Origin: Gammaproteobacteria bacterium | GTDB lineage: Bacteria; Pseudomonadota; Gammaproteobacteria; Burkholderiales; Rhodocyclaceae | Reading direction: 5' to 3' | Assembly: GCA_018828385.1 (NCBI GenBank) | Contig: JAHJVE010000012.1 | Span: 62,001-126,000 of the forward strand | Length of the DNA: 64,000 nucleotides | Shown: piece after piece, positions 42,409 through 51,715 of the stretch | Layout of the letters: each line of letters begins with the position of its first letter | Position numbering within the stretch: position 1 is the stretch's first letter | Position numbers and translations under genes: made by a program | Notes under the pieces: generated by a model | What the model was told of the DNA's origin: nothing | The model's database searches: none | What the model saw: only the letters and a program-made list of their open reading frames with translations

Positions 42409-45400
42409 TCAAGCGGCTTGTCGTGCCTCGTCGGCGTCGACCCTCGCGCTACCGGCTTCGTCCTTGTCCAGGTCGAGTTGCTTGAGCAACTCGCGTTGCC
42501 GGACCAGCAAATCGGTCAGCCGGCCTTCATGCTCGAAGGACCGGGCCAGTTCCAGCCGGAGGTCTTCCAGCCGCTTACGGCGGGTCTCCAACTGGATCTC
42601 GGCATCGGCGTGATGCTTGCCTACCGATTCCAACGCACCCAGCAAGGCGGCCACCAGGGCCGGTCCTGTTTGATAGGGCTCGGCGTTGTACAGGCAGTAC
42701 CCCGCCAAATACAGGTTCGGCGTCTCGTCGCCGCGGGCCGCGAGGATGCCGAGGTCGAAGCCGCCAAACCGGCCGACGATCCGTTCGATCATCCGGCTGG
42801 CCGTGCGCACCTCGTCCCTGGCGGCCTTCACCAACCCGCGTAGCGCTTCGCCCACCGCATCGGGGCCGACGATCCTGCGCCCCGCCAGTTCCATGGCGAT
42901 GCCCTGCATAGTCTGCGGCTCGATCCGGGCCGCGTCCTTCGCGTACAGTGCGACCTTCTTCTCCAGCGCCTCGATCATCATCGGCAGCCGGCCCACTTCG
43001 CTTTCGTTGGCGTAGCGCTGGTTGCGCCACACCGAGAACAGCGTCGAGAGTTTGGCCACCTCCGCGTCCACGCCGGCTTTCTCGATCACCAGCGGGTTGC
43101 CCGACGCCAAGGCTTTCACCTCGGCATAGGACAGCGCCGCCAGTTCGACATCCTCCAGCGACCGAATGCCCTGGTCGCCCTTCATCACCTGGGCGATGAA
43201 GCGTGCCTTCGTCTCCAGCGTTTGCCACATGTAACTGTCAAAACTGCCTTCCGTGACATACCGGAAGATTTCCACTTCTTCGCACTCATTGCCCTGGCGC
43301 AGGATGCGCCCCTCGCGCTGCTCGACGTCGCAGGGACGCCAGGGTGCATCGAGGTGATGCAGGGCCGTGAGCCGCGTCTGCACGTTGGTGCCCACGCCCA
43401 TCTTGGCAGTGGAGCCCAGCAACACCCGGACCCGGCCCTCGCGCACCGCCTTGAACAGCGTCGCCTTCTGGCCATCGGTCTCGGCATCATGGACGAAGGC
43501 GATCTCCTTCTCGGGGATGCCCGCACCGATCAGCCGGTCCCGCAGGTCGTCATAGACGCTGAAGCTCTTGCCGCCCTTGGGGGACGACAAGTCACAGAAC
43601 ACCAACTGGGCGCCGCGGAAGTCCGTCGTGCGTTGCCAGATGGCGTGAACCTCCCGCACGCAGGCGGCCACCTTGCCGTTTTCGTCGAAGCGCGCCAGCG
43701 GCGCCACCAGCCGGAAATCCAGCGCGGCCTTGCGGCCGTCGGTGGTGATCGCCAGCATGTTGTCTTCGTTCGGCTTGACGTCGCCGTTGCGGATGGCTTC
43801 CGCCCGCTGGACCAGCGTCTGCACGAAGGCTTTCAGCGACGGGCTCGCCGGGCAGGCGACGATGCGCGGCTTGCCGCCGCGCAGCTTTGGCACCGGCAGG
43901 TCCAGCATCTCCGCCGTGCGGATGTCGGCCACTTCGCCGAACACCGCCATCAGCTCGGGCACGTTGATGAACCGCGCGAAGCGCGTGTGCATCCGATAGC
44001 CGCTGCCGTCCGGCGCGATCTCCAGCGCCGTGACGCTCTCGCCAAAGGTGGCGGCCCAGGCATCGAACTGCTGCAGCCCGAGCTCCTCCAGCCGGTTGGG
44101 CTGCAGGTAGCGCATCATGGTGTGGATCTCGGCCATGGTGTTGGCCACCGGCGTCGCTGTTGCGAATACCACCCCCCGCTGCGCATGCCCATGGAGCTGC
44201 ATCGTGTAGCGCGTCTTCAGGAACAGATCGAAGGCGCGCTCCGAACTGGTCAGCGGCAGGCCTGCCACCCGCGTCATCTTGGTGAACCGGTAGAGGTTCT
44301 TGTGCAGGTGGGCTTCGTCCACGAACAGGGCGTCGATACCCAGCAGTTCCCAGCTGAGCAGGTCGTCCTTCTTCTGGTCGGCCGACAGCTTTTCCAGCCG
44401 CACCGCCCAGTTCTTCTTCATCGCCTCGAGTTGCTTGACGATCCGGTTGGACCGGTCGTTGCTCTTCTCGGCGCGTACCGCCATCTCTATTTCATGGATG
44501 ATCTCCTTGATGAATCGCTCGCTGAATCGCGGCGACATCCTGATGCGCTCGAAGCTCGAGTGCGTGATGACTACCGCGTCCCAATCGCCCGTGGCGATGC
44601 GCGACACCAGCTCGCGCCGGCGGTCGCCTTCCAGGTCCTCCTTGCCCGCCATCAGCACCGACGCGTTCGGATAGAGTCGGACGAATTCCGCCGTGTACTG
44701 GGCCAGCATGTGGTTGGGGACCACATGGCAGGGCTTATTGACGAAACCCAGCCGGCGCAACTCCATGCTGGCGATGACGCATACCGCCGTCTTGCCGGCG
44801 CCGACCACATGGAACAGCCCAGTGTTGCCGGACTGCACGATGCGCCACACCGAATCCAACTGGTGCGGATGCAGCACGAAGCAGCGGGAGAATCCCGGCA
44901 GCTTCAGGTGCGAGCCATCGAAGCGCCTGGGCCGCGTGGCATTGAACAGGTCGTTGTAGATCCTGCACAGCTTCTCGCGGCGTTCGGTATCTTCGAAGGC
45001 CCAGCCGGCGAACCGCTCCTTGATCAGGCCCAGCTTCTCCCGCGCCGCCAGCGTCTCGTCGGGATTGACGAAATACTTGTCGGTCAAGGGATCGCGGTCG
45101 CGCACGGTCGGCACCTGGACGTTCAAGGCACACTGCACCAGTTCGATCGCGTTCATGCGCGAGGTGCCGAATTCCTGGGTCACCTTCACGTTCTGCCGCG
45201 CTTCCCACTCGCCGTACTTCACCGACCAGGCGCCGGCTTCAGCCGAGTAGCCCACCTGGCAGTCCTTCAGTTCCAGGACCTGCTGGATGAACGCCTCGAC
45301 GTCGAGGGCCGGAATCCACACCGCCCCCAGGCGCGGCTCGATGGCCGCCGGCGGCAGGTCTTCCGGTTGCACCCGCTCCAGCGCGTCGATGTTGCGCTGG

Positions 45401-47418
45401 TAGGTACTTCCAGACAGCACCGCCTGCTTGAGCTTCGCTTTCACGTTGCCCGACAGGTAGTCGTCGGTGGTCTTCCACTCCCCGTCGGCCGGGTCCAGGA
45501 AAACCTGCCCCGCTCCGGCCAGTGCCTCCAGCACCGCCGCTTCGGGTGCGCCAAGCAGTTCGGCCATGTAAGCCGGATCGACCCGGCCGCGCCACTGGAC
45601 GGACGCCGCCAGCGCTTCGGCCGGTTCGCCCGCGGTGCTCGGTTCGACGACCCGGGTCAGCGTGCGCCGGGTGAACAGCGCCGCCTTGCGGGCCGTTTCC
45701 GACTCCTCGTCGTAATGCTCCAGCGACAGCAACAGCGGATAGTCCGGGTCGCGCCGGAACGCGAGCGCATTGGCGCGCGTGGACAGGCAACCGTAGCGCG
45801 ACACAAAGCGCTCGTAGGTCCCATTGAGCATGGCTCGCAGGTGACCCAGCCGACCGTCGCCCGCATCCGCCAACTGCGCGTCGAGCAGGGCCCGGGCGTG
45901 GTCGCGGATGGCGCACAGGCCGGTGATTCGAGCTCGTTGCGTGGCATTAAGCTGGTCATGGACGTCGACCATCTCGCTGCCCTCGACCCGATGCACCCGC
46001 CCCTGGTGGAGACGGTAGCTGCCAGGACGGGCACCGGCCTCGGCCGGGACCACCACTCGCAGCGGGGCTGCCTTGTGCGCCACCGGCCGGTAAGCATCGG
46101 CAGGCAGCAAGGCGATGCGCTCGGCCAGGGCCGCCTCCAGGTCACCCTCGAAGACGGCGACTGGCACTTCCTCGTAGCCATTGCTCTCGCGGCGGATGCG
46201 GCCAATGCAGAACTGCGGGTGCTCGGCGTACCAGGCGTTGATCGGCAGGTAGCGCTCGTAGCACTGGGGGTGCCGGAGACTATCGGGCACCGTGCCCAGC
46301 TTCAACCATTGGGCTTCGACCGCCTCGGCCCGCTGCCGCTTGCGCAGGAACAGGATGTCGGTCTGCACCTCGGTGGCGGCGATACCGGCGAAGGCGCCCT
46401 TGGGGAGCCGGATGGCACCCAGCAGGTGAGCCTGGGCGGCGATGTGCTCGCGCACCGCGTCGTACTGGGCATCCATCGTGTGGCTGCTGGTGATGAAGCA
46501 CACCAGCCCACCAGGGCGCACCAGGTCGAGGGCGCGGCCGAAGAAGTAGTTGTGGATGCTGAAACGGGCATAGGCCCGGTTGCTCACGTCGGCGACCTTG
46601 TACTTGCCGAAGGGGACGTTGCCGATCACCAGGTCGTACCAGTGGTCGGGCAGCGGGGTTTTCTCGAAAGGGGAGATCCGCACGTCCACGCCGCCGGGCG
46701 CGTAGAGCGCCTTGAGGATGCGGCCGGAAACCCGGTCGATCTCGACGGCGGTGACGCTGCTGCGCTCGGCCAGATTCCGCGGCATGGCGCCGATGAAATG
46801 GCCGATGCCGGCGGAAGGCTCCAGAATGCGTCCGCCGGTGAAGCCGAAGCGCTCCACCGCCTGCCATATCGCCTCGATCACGTGGATCTCGGTGTAGTGG
46901 CTGTTGTTGACGGAGGCGCGCGCCGAATCGTAGTCCTCGGCACTGAGCATCGCCTGCAAGCGACGGGCACGTTCGGCCCAGGCGTTGTCGGTGGCTTCGA
47001 GATTGAAGCTGGCGGGCAGGCCACCCCAACCGGTGTAGCGCTGAAGAACCTGGCGATCATCCGCACTGGCCGGCCGGCCTTCGGCTTCGATCTGGCGCAG
47101 AAGCGTGATTGCTGCCAGGTTGGCCTCGAACTTCGCGGTCTGGCCGGTCAGGTGCTCTAGGTCGGCGCGGGTCAGTTGCGGCCAGAGGACGCGCGGGGCG
47201 GCCTCGGTCGCGGTGGCCACCACCCGCCAGTTGGCGCGGACGGTAGCCACAAACTGCTCTTGCTCTACGTCGCTGAGGTTCTCGACGTGGATGACCTCGA
47301 CAGGCTTGGCGGGGTCGCAAGAAACGGAAAGGCAAACCTGCTTTGCAGGGCGGGGCAGGGCTGGGGCCGCCGGGTCGAACCCGGGCAGCCACAGGGAAGG
47401 CGCGGTAGGACGGGCCAT
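42409..47418 (-). CDS. DarB-like DNA methyltransferase/helicase
   Basis: Very large protein (1,669 residues). The N-terminal third contains an N6-adenine methyltransferase-like fold (GGRILEPSAGIGHFIGAMPR, then DLVIGNVPFGKYKVADVSNR, where NVPFG stands in for the NPPY motif). The middle is an SF2 helicase: HVVGAGKTAVCVIASMELRR (motif I), LFVDEAHLHKNLYR (motif II), LLGSTAKMGVGTNVQTRLTA and QREGRILRQGN (motifs V-VI). A coiled-coil C-terminus follows. The architecture resembles phage P1 DarB and similar ICE/plasmid proteins linked to protection from host restriction. NVPFG instead of NPPY makes methylation uncertain. Its leader is the fifth radC-type RNA. Confidence 0.82.
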   Translation of the reverse strand: MARPTAPSLWLPGFDPAAPALPRPAKQVCLSVSCDPAKPVEVIHVENLSDVEQEQFVATVRANWRVVATATEAAPRVLWPQLTRADLEHLTGQTAKFEANLAAITLLRQIEAEGRPASADDRQVLQRYTGWGGLPASFNLEATDNAWAERARRLQAMLSAEDYDSARASVNNSHYTEIHVIEAIWQAVERFGFTGGRILEPSAGIGHFIGAMPRNLAERSSVTAVEIDRVSGRILKALYAPGGVDVRISPFEKTPLPDHWYDLVIGNVPFGKYKVADVSNRAYARFSIHNYFFGRALDLVRPGGLVCFITSSHTMDAQYDAVREHIAAQAHLLGAIRLPKGAFAGIAATEVQTDILFLRKRQRAEAVEAQWLKLGTVPDSLRHPQCYERYLPINAWYAEHPQFCIGRIRRESNGYEEVPVAVFEGDLEAALAERIALLPADAYRPVAHKAAPLRVVVPAEAGARPGSYRLHQGRVHRVEGSEMVDVHDQLNATQRARITGLCAIRDHARALLDAQLADAGDGRLGHLRAMLNGTYERFVSRYGCLSTRANALAFRRDPDYPLLLSLEHYDEESETARKAALFTRRTLTRVVEPSTAGEPAEALAASVQWRGRVDPAYMAELLGAPEAAVLEALAGAGQVFLDPADGEWKTTDDYLSGNVKAKLKQAVLSGSTYQRNIDALERVQPEDLPPAAIEPRLGAVWIPALDVEAFIQQVLELKDCQVGYSAEAGAWSVKYGEWEARQNVKVTQEFGTSRMNAIELVQCALNVQVPTVRDRDPLTDKYFVNPDETLAAREKLGLIKERFAGWAFEDTERREKLCRIYNDLFNATRPRRFDGSHLKLPGFSRCFVLHPHQLDSVWRIVQSGNTGLFHVVGAGKTAVCVIASMELRRLGFVNKPCHVVPNHMLAQYTAEFVRLYPNASVLMAGKEDLEGDRRRELVSRIATGDWDAVVITHSSFERIRMSPRFSERFIKEIIHEIEMAVRAEKSNDRSNRIVKQLEAMKKNWAVRLEKLSADQKKDDLLSWELLGIDALFVDEAHLHKNLYRFTKMTRVAGLPLTSSERAFDLFLKTRYTMQLHGHAQRGVVFATATPVANTMAEIHTMMRYLQPNRLEELGLQQFDAWAATFGESVTALEIAPDGSGYRMHTRFARFINVPELMAVFGEVADIRTAEMLDLPVPKLRGGKPRIVACPASPSLKAFVQTLVQRAEAIRNGDVKPNEDNMLAITTDGRKAALDFRLVAPLARFDENGKVAACVREVHAIWQRTTDFRGAQLVFCDLSSPKGGKSFSVYDDLRDRLIGAGIPEKEIAFVHDAETDGQKATLFKAVREGRVRVLLGSTAKMGVGTNVQTRLTALHHLDAPWRPCDVEQREGRILRQGNECEEVEIFRYVTEGSFDSYMWQTLETKARFIAQVMKGDQGIRSLEDVELAALSYAEVKALASGNPLVIEKAGVDAEVAKLSTLFSVWRNQRYANESEVGRLPMMIEALEKKVALYAKDAARIEPQTMQGIAMELAGRRIVGPDAVGEALRGLVKAARDEVRTASRMIERIVGRFGGFDLGILAARGDETPNLYLAGYCLYNAEPYQTGPALVAALLGALESVGKHHADAEIQLETRRKRLEDLRLELARSFEHEGRLTDLLVRQRELLKQLDLDKDEAGSARVDADEARQAA

Positions 47419-47490
47419 CGGTGTGTTCTCCAAGGAAAACGGGGAACACAACGCCCCATCGGGGAGGCGGGCTCCCCGGGTGGGATGGGC
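47419..47490 (-). ncRNA. radC-motif-like RNA leader, copy E (helicase)
   Basis: Minus strand. Hairpin CGGGGAG / CTCCCCG (47460-47478) in an outer CATCCCA / TGGGGCG stem, then TGTGTTCCCC (47441-47450) pairs with GAACACA next to GGAG, upstream of ATG 47418. The extra TG/CA pair relative to copy D preserves pairing. Confidence 0.72.
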
Positions 47491-48022
47491 AAGAAAACGG
47501 TCGTGGACGACCGGTTGGCAAAGGCCAGACGGACGCGACTGCGCCGGGCTTCATGGCGAAGCCGGCAGATCGGGTACGAGGCGGCGAGCGCCAAGGGCTT
47601 GGAAACCAGCCGACGAGCGTCAGCCAGCGCAGGGCTCAGTTCAGCGCGGGGCGCGGAACCAGGGGCAGCCGTCGAACGCTGCCACAACAAAATGCGGGTA
47701 ACGACCGCAACGCCCGAGGCGACTCGGGAGCGCTCGAACGAGCGCGCGTTGGCCGAAGCCAGATGCCCTAACAGTGTGCCGTTCGGCGAGCGGCCGTGCG
47801 CACCGGTCGGCCATTCGCCTGCGAAATCCCTGGTGGAGCAGGCGGATTGCGGGTGGCAATGGGTTGAGCGGCCATGGGCCACCGGCGGTGAGGGGCTCGA
47901 TGCGCATCCAATCGGGGGAGGGCAAGGATGCCGGCATCCGGTGGGACATGCGGCCGAGGATCCGACTACCCGTCGCTTTCCTGTTTATCCATGACGATGG
48001 GAACGCACGCTGACGCGGTCCG
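47491..48022. other. Intergenic region upstream of the helicase gene
   Basis: About 530 bases with no supported gene. It contains hairpin-box copy C (47693-47728, minus strand), and the helicase promoter is expected here. No other structure is recognised. Confidence 0.45.
47693..47728 (-). ncRNA. Hairpin-box leader element, copy C
   Basis: Minus strand: hairpin CCCGAG / CTCGGG (47713-47728), then the box GGCGTTGCGGTCGTTACCCG and two more bases (47693-47714), about 275 nt upstream of the helicase start. The most diverged of the four boxes. Confidence 0.55.
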
Positions 48023-48646
48023 TCAGTCGCATGCATTCGCCGTGGCCGCCTGCGCAGAGCGCGCCGGTGGAACGCTCAGGCGGACCATCGCCTTGCCCAG
48101 TTGCTTCGCATGGAGCAAGGCGGCATCGGCACGCTCCAACACCTGCTCCAGCGATTCCGCAGCATGAAGCTCGGCGACCCCGGCAGAGAACCGCAGCGGC
48201 ACGGCGCCACCCGGCACTGACAGGGGTGATTCGGCAAGTGCCTGTTGCAGGCGTTCCAACAGCAGGCAGGCATCGCCGCCGCTGCAATTCATCAGGATCA
48301 GGGCGAACTCGTCGCCGCCCAGCCTCGCGATGATGTCGGCGGGACGCAGATGCCGGCGCAGCGTGGCGGCGAAGTGAACCAGCGCGGCGTCGCCGACCGG
48401 ATGGCCGTGCCGGTCGTTGATGGCCTTGAAGCCATCCAGGTCGATCATCGCGCAGCAGGCCGACATGGCCATCGGGCCGTTGCCGGCCCACCGGTCGCAA
48501 GCGCGCCGGAATCCGCGACGGTTCAGGAGCGGAGTGAGATCGTCCTGGTGGAGCAGGTGCTGCGCCTGTTCCAGCGCCCGCTTCAGACCCGCGATGCGCT
48601 GCATGACGGCCGAGCGCCGATGTCGCCGCTGGGAATTGGAATGCAT
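48023..48646 (-). CDS. GGDEF diguanylate cyclase
   Basis: Protein of 207 residues: a short coiled coil (QRIAGLKRALEQAQHLLHQD) then one GGDEF domain (LTPLLNRRGFRRACDRWAGN, MIDLDGFKAINDRHGHPVGD, ARLGGDEFALILMN). The active-site GGDEF is intact and an RPAD sequence five residues upstream matches the RxxD inhibitory site. No sensor or membrane part. It should make cyclic-di-GMP in the cytoplasm. The start is uncertain (ATG 48646 or 48604). ICE-borne diguanylate cyclases are known from other elements; here it is divergent from parB. Confidence 0.87.
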   Translation of the reverse strand: MHSNSQRRHRRSAVMQRIAGLKRALEQAQHLLHQDDLTPLLNRRGFRRACDRWAGNGPMAMSACCAMIDLDGFKAINDRHGHPVGDAALVHFAATLRRHLRPADIIARLGGDEFALILMNCSGGDACLLLERLQQALAESPLSVPGGAVPLRFSAGVAELHAAESLEQVLERADAALLHAKQLGKAMVRLSVPPARSAQAATANACD

Positions 48647-48933
48647 GAAGGCCTGCGAGGGGTGCGGAAGAGGGCCTCAGCGTAGTGGTCCGCGGCAGGG
48701 GCGCCCAGCAGGAACGGCCGGTTTGGCGGCACCGTTTCGAGATCAGACGCGACCCCGGCGGACCGATGGATCAAGGTGAATGCCATTCGATTTACGTTGG
48801 TTCTGCCGTCCGCGGTCGCACATCACTTCTGACAGCGATGCCCGGAGGCTTGAAAGGCGGGGTTCGGATGAGATTCTGGACTCATGGACATGCCCCTCGG
48901 CATGCCTCCTTCAACCGTTCAGGAGCCCTCCGT
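48647..48933. other. Divergent intergenic region dgc/parB
   Basis: About 290 bases separating the GGDEF gene and parB. Small inverted repeats such as GGACATGCCCCTCGGCATGC lie near 48887-48906, close to the parB ribosome site. The frame runs open upstream of parB but without a ribosome site. Confidence 0.35.
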
Positions 48934-50934
48934 ATGAAATTCACCAAAGCCGAAATCGACGCCATCATCGAAGCGTCGCCCCGCACCTTCGTTCCCTTCA
49001 ACAAGTTGGTCCTCTCGCAGGACTATCAGGCGCGCGCCGGTGGCAGCACCCCGAAGATGAGCATCGTCGAACTCGCGGCCTCGATCAAGGAATGTGGCGT
49101 GTTGCAGAACCTCGTCGTCGTGCAGAGCGCACGCGGCCGCTACGAGGTCTGCGCGGGTGGTCGCCGGCTCGAAGCGCTGACCCTGCTGGTGGGCAACGGC
49201 GACCTCGCCGACAACTACCCCATTCCGGTGCTGATCGTGCCGGCCGACCGGGCGCTGATCGCCAGCCTGTCGGAAAACTGCTTCCACATCCCCATGCATC
49301 CGGCCGACGAGTTCGCGGCCTTTGCCAAGCTGATCGGGCAAGGCAAGTCGGTCGAGGAGGTGGCTGCTGCCTTCGGGGTCACTCCCCTGGTGGTCAAGCG
49401 CCGCATGAAGCTCGCCATCGTCTCGCCCAAGCTGATGACGCTGTTCCGCGAAGACCAGATCGGCTTGGACTGCCTGATGGTGCTGGCCTCGGTGGACGAT
49501 CACCAGAAGCAGGAGCAGACCTGGGCCGCGCTGCCGTCGTGGAACCGCCGTCCCGACTACCTGCGCCAACTGCTGACCCAGGGCGAGATCGAGTCCGACC
49601 GCGATCCCGTCGCCAAGTACGTGACCCCCAAGGCCTATGAGAAGGCCGGCGGTGCGCTACGGCGCGACCTCTTCAGCGACGACGACAAGAAGGTCTACCT
49701 GCTCGATGCGGCCCTCCTGGAAAAGTTGGCGACCGACAAGCTGCAAAAGCGGGCCAAGCAGATCGCAGCCGAAGGCTGGAAATGGGTCGATGTCCGCGTC
49801 CGGTATGCCTTCGACGAATACGTCAAGTACGGCGAACTGCGCAAGACGAAGCGCCAACCGGAGGCCGAGGAAGCGGCCGCCCTGGAGGACATGGATGGTC
49901 GCATCGCGGTGCTGCACGCGCAGATGGAAAGGCTGGCCGACGAAGACGGCGACGAGGAGGCCTTCTATCAACTCGAAGGCGAAGCCGAAGGCCTGGAGGA
50001 CCGACGCAAGGCGCTCGACGAAGCCCTCAGCGTGTGGCCGGCCGACCTGATGGCCCAGGCCGGCTGCGTCGTTCATGTCGGCCACAACGGCGCAGTCGCG
50101 GTGAAGTACGGGTTGATCCGCCCCGAGGATCGCAGCGACATGGTCCAGGCCGCCCGCCAAGCCGCCGAAAACGGCACCGACGAACCGCTGGTCTCGTTGC
50201 CGTCGCCCAAGACCCGCCCGGTGCATTCCGAGAAACTGGTGCGCAGTCTCACCGCCCACCGGGTCGCCGCCGTCCAGGCCGAACTGATTGAGCGTCCCGA
50301 CGTGGCGCTGGCAGCGATCACCGCCCATCTGGCGCAGAAGATTTTCCGGGGCAACGATCTCTACTATTGCCGCTCGGAGAACGTCCTCGCCATCAGCGCG
50401 ACCGACAGCCAATCCGAACTGCGCTCCGCCGCCGAGGACATGGAGGCCAGTGCCGCCTGGACGAAGCTTCAGGCCGAGCGCACGGCCTGGGCCGAGCGGC
50501 TGCCGGAGAACCTGGAGGAAATCTTTCCTTGGCTGCTCGCCCAGGAGCGGGCGACGGTGCTGCACCTGCTGACCTTCGTCGTTGCGGTCACCGTCACCGG
50601 CATCTATGGCACCGAACCCGAGCGGCAAAGCAACGAGGCGTTGGCGCGGGCCTTGGGACTGGACATGAGCCAATGGTGGACGGCCACCGGTCCCTCGTAC
50701 TTCAACCACGTTTCCAAGGCGCGCATTCTCGCGGTCGTCACCGAGACCGTCGATGCCAATGCCGCCAGTCCGCTGGCCGCGCTTAAGAAGGATGCCGTGG
50801 TGACGGGGGCAGAACAGACGCTGGCGGGAACCGGCTGGTTGCCGGCGGTGTTGCGGGTTCAGCCTCTGCCGACAGCAGGCGAGTGCTCAGAATCCTTGCC
50901 AGGCGAAGAAGCAGAACCGGCAATGGCCGAGTAA
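48934..50934 (+). CDS. parB: ParB-family DNA-binding protein
   Basis: Protein of 666 residues from ATG 48934 (AGGAG 8 nt upstream). N-terminal ParB/Srx nuclease-like domain: FNKLVLSQDYQARAGGSTPK, SIVELAASIKECGVLQNLVV, YEVCAGGRRLEALTLLV. A KorB-type HTH follows (LIGQGKSVEEVAAAFGVTPL, VVKRRMKLAIVSPKL). The long C-terminal part holds an acidic coiled coil and a helical domain (NLEEIFPWLLAQERATVLHL). Such long ParB proteins are typical of ICEs and plasmids and may use CTP. No parA lies in the window. Role in partition or transcription control is inferred. Confidence 0.85.
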   Translation: MKFTKAEIDAIIEASPRTFVPFNKLVLSQDYQARAGGSTPKMSIVELAASIKECGVLQNLVVVQSARGRYEVCAGGRRLEALTLLVGNGDLADNYPIPVLIVPADRALIASLSENCFHIPMHPADEFAAFAKLIGQGKSVEEVAAAFGVTPLVVKRRMKLAIVSPKLMTLFREDQIGLDCLMVLASVDDHQKQEQTWAALPSWNRRPDYLRQLLTQGEIESDRDPVAKYVTPKAYEKAGGALRRDLFSDDDKKVYLLDAALLEKLATDKLQKRAKQIAAEGWKWVDVRVRYAFDEYVKYGELRKTKRQPEAEEAAALEDMDGRIAVLHAQMERLADEDGDEEAFYQLEGEAEGLEDRRKALDEALSVWPADLMAQAGCVVHVGHNGAVAVKYGLIRPEDRSDMVQAARQAAENGTDEPLVSLPSPKTRPVHSEKLVRSLTAHRVAAVQAELIERPDVALAAITAHLAQKIFRGNDLYYCRSENVLAISATDSQSELRSAAEDMEASAAWTKLQAERTAWAERLPENLEEIFPWLLAQERATVLHLLTFVVAVTVTGIYGTEPERQSNEALARALGLDMSQWWTATGPSYFNHVSKARILAVVTETVDANAASPLAALKKDAVVTGAEQTLAGTGWLPAVLRVQPLPTAGECSESLPGEEAEPAMAE

Positions 50935-51160
50935 GCCTCTGCAATGCAATACCGTTGAACCGATGCGGGAAGACACGACGCGCAGGCGCGTTGCGCAGCA
51001 TTCGCCGGCTTCGGTGGGTCTCAGCAAGGAGGAAATCAAGGCTTGAGAGGTGGGGTGGTAGAGGGGCAGTCGAAAGTCCAGTCAGCTGGATTTGTGCCAA
51101 TAGAGTGCATATAATGTGCGTAAGAGTTGCGGTGCAGTAAATGCTTGCCGGAGAGACGCC

Positions 51161-51565
51161 ATGCCAATGACCGCTGCCTATGCCCCTGCCTTGACCCACG
51201 GCTTCGAAGGCTTCCTGGATTTTCTGCGTGACCAGGAAGCCGGGCCGGCCGTGCTCTCGCCGAAGCGGTTCAGCGATGTGTTGAGCATCGACCTCCAGAC
51301 GCTTGCCGGGCAGGCCCATGTTCACCGCAACACCTTGAGCCGGGCGCCCGCCTCGGAGAGCGTGCAGCGCTTCATGCGCGAGGCCCTGCGCGTGCTGCGT
51401 GCCGCCAACGACCTGACCGGCGATGTCGGCCGGGCCATCTTCTGGTATCGCAACGAACCCCTGCCGCCGTTCAATTACAAGACGGCCGAACAACTGGTGT
51501 CGGAAGGGCGGGCCGAGGAGGTACTGCGCTACGTGGAATCCCTCGAAGCGGGCGCGGCAGGATGA
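51161..51565 (+). CDS. MbcA/ParS/Xre-type antitoxin (DUF2384)
   Basis: Protein of 134 residues from ATG 51161 (GGAGAGACGCC upstream). N-terminal Xre-like HTH region (FSDVLSIDLQTLAGQAHVHR, NTLSRAPASESVQRFMREAL) and a C-terminal DUF2384 toxin-binding domain (GRAIFWYRNEPLPPFNYKTA, EQLVSEGRAEEVLRYVESLE). This family neutralises RES-domain toxins that degrade NAD+. It overlaps its toxin start by four bases in the usual ATGA manner, but the toxin is truncated, leaving this as an orphan antitoxin. It may still repress other copies or protect against related toxins. Confidence 0.87.
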   Translation: MPMTAAYAPALTHGFEGFLDFLRDQEAGPAVLSPKRFSDVLSIDLQTLAGQAHVHRNTLSRAPASESVQRFMREALRVLRAANDLTGDVGRAIFWYRNEPLPPFNYKTAEQLVSEGRAEEVLRYVESLEAGAAG

Positions 51566-51666
51566 AGCCGATCCGGCTGGCTGCCGTCACCGCCTATCGC
51601 CTGCATGTGCCGAAGTGGGCGGTTGCGCCGACGAGCGGCGCCGGGGCGGCCAAAATGCGGACCTGA
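51562..51666 (+). pseudogene. Truncated RES-domain toxin
   Basis: ATG 51562 opens a frame coding MKPIRLAAVTAYRLHVPKWA then VAPTSGAGAAKMRT and stop. YRLHVPKWAVAPTSGAGAA is the beginning of a RES-domain NAD+-degrading toxin (normally about 150 residues). Homologues would continue with GG-R-N-PG-ALYLS; here the frame ends, and the following DNA shows no continuation. So the toxin is broken after about 30 residues. Confidence 0.75.
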
Positions 51667-51715
51667 GCCAGAAACGACACGGCCATGCACGTGCCCTGAC
51701 CGAGTGAAGAAACCC

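Noticed and set aside
43222..47160. A 1,312-codon plus-strand frame opposite the methylase/helicase
   Set aside because: Low-complexity product rich in Arg, His and Gln without motifs; the minus strand carries clear helicase motifs over the same bases.
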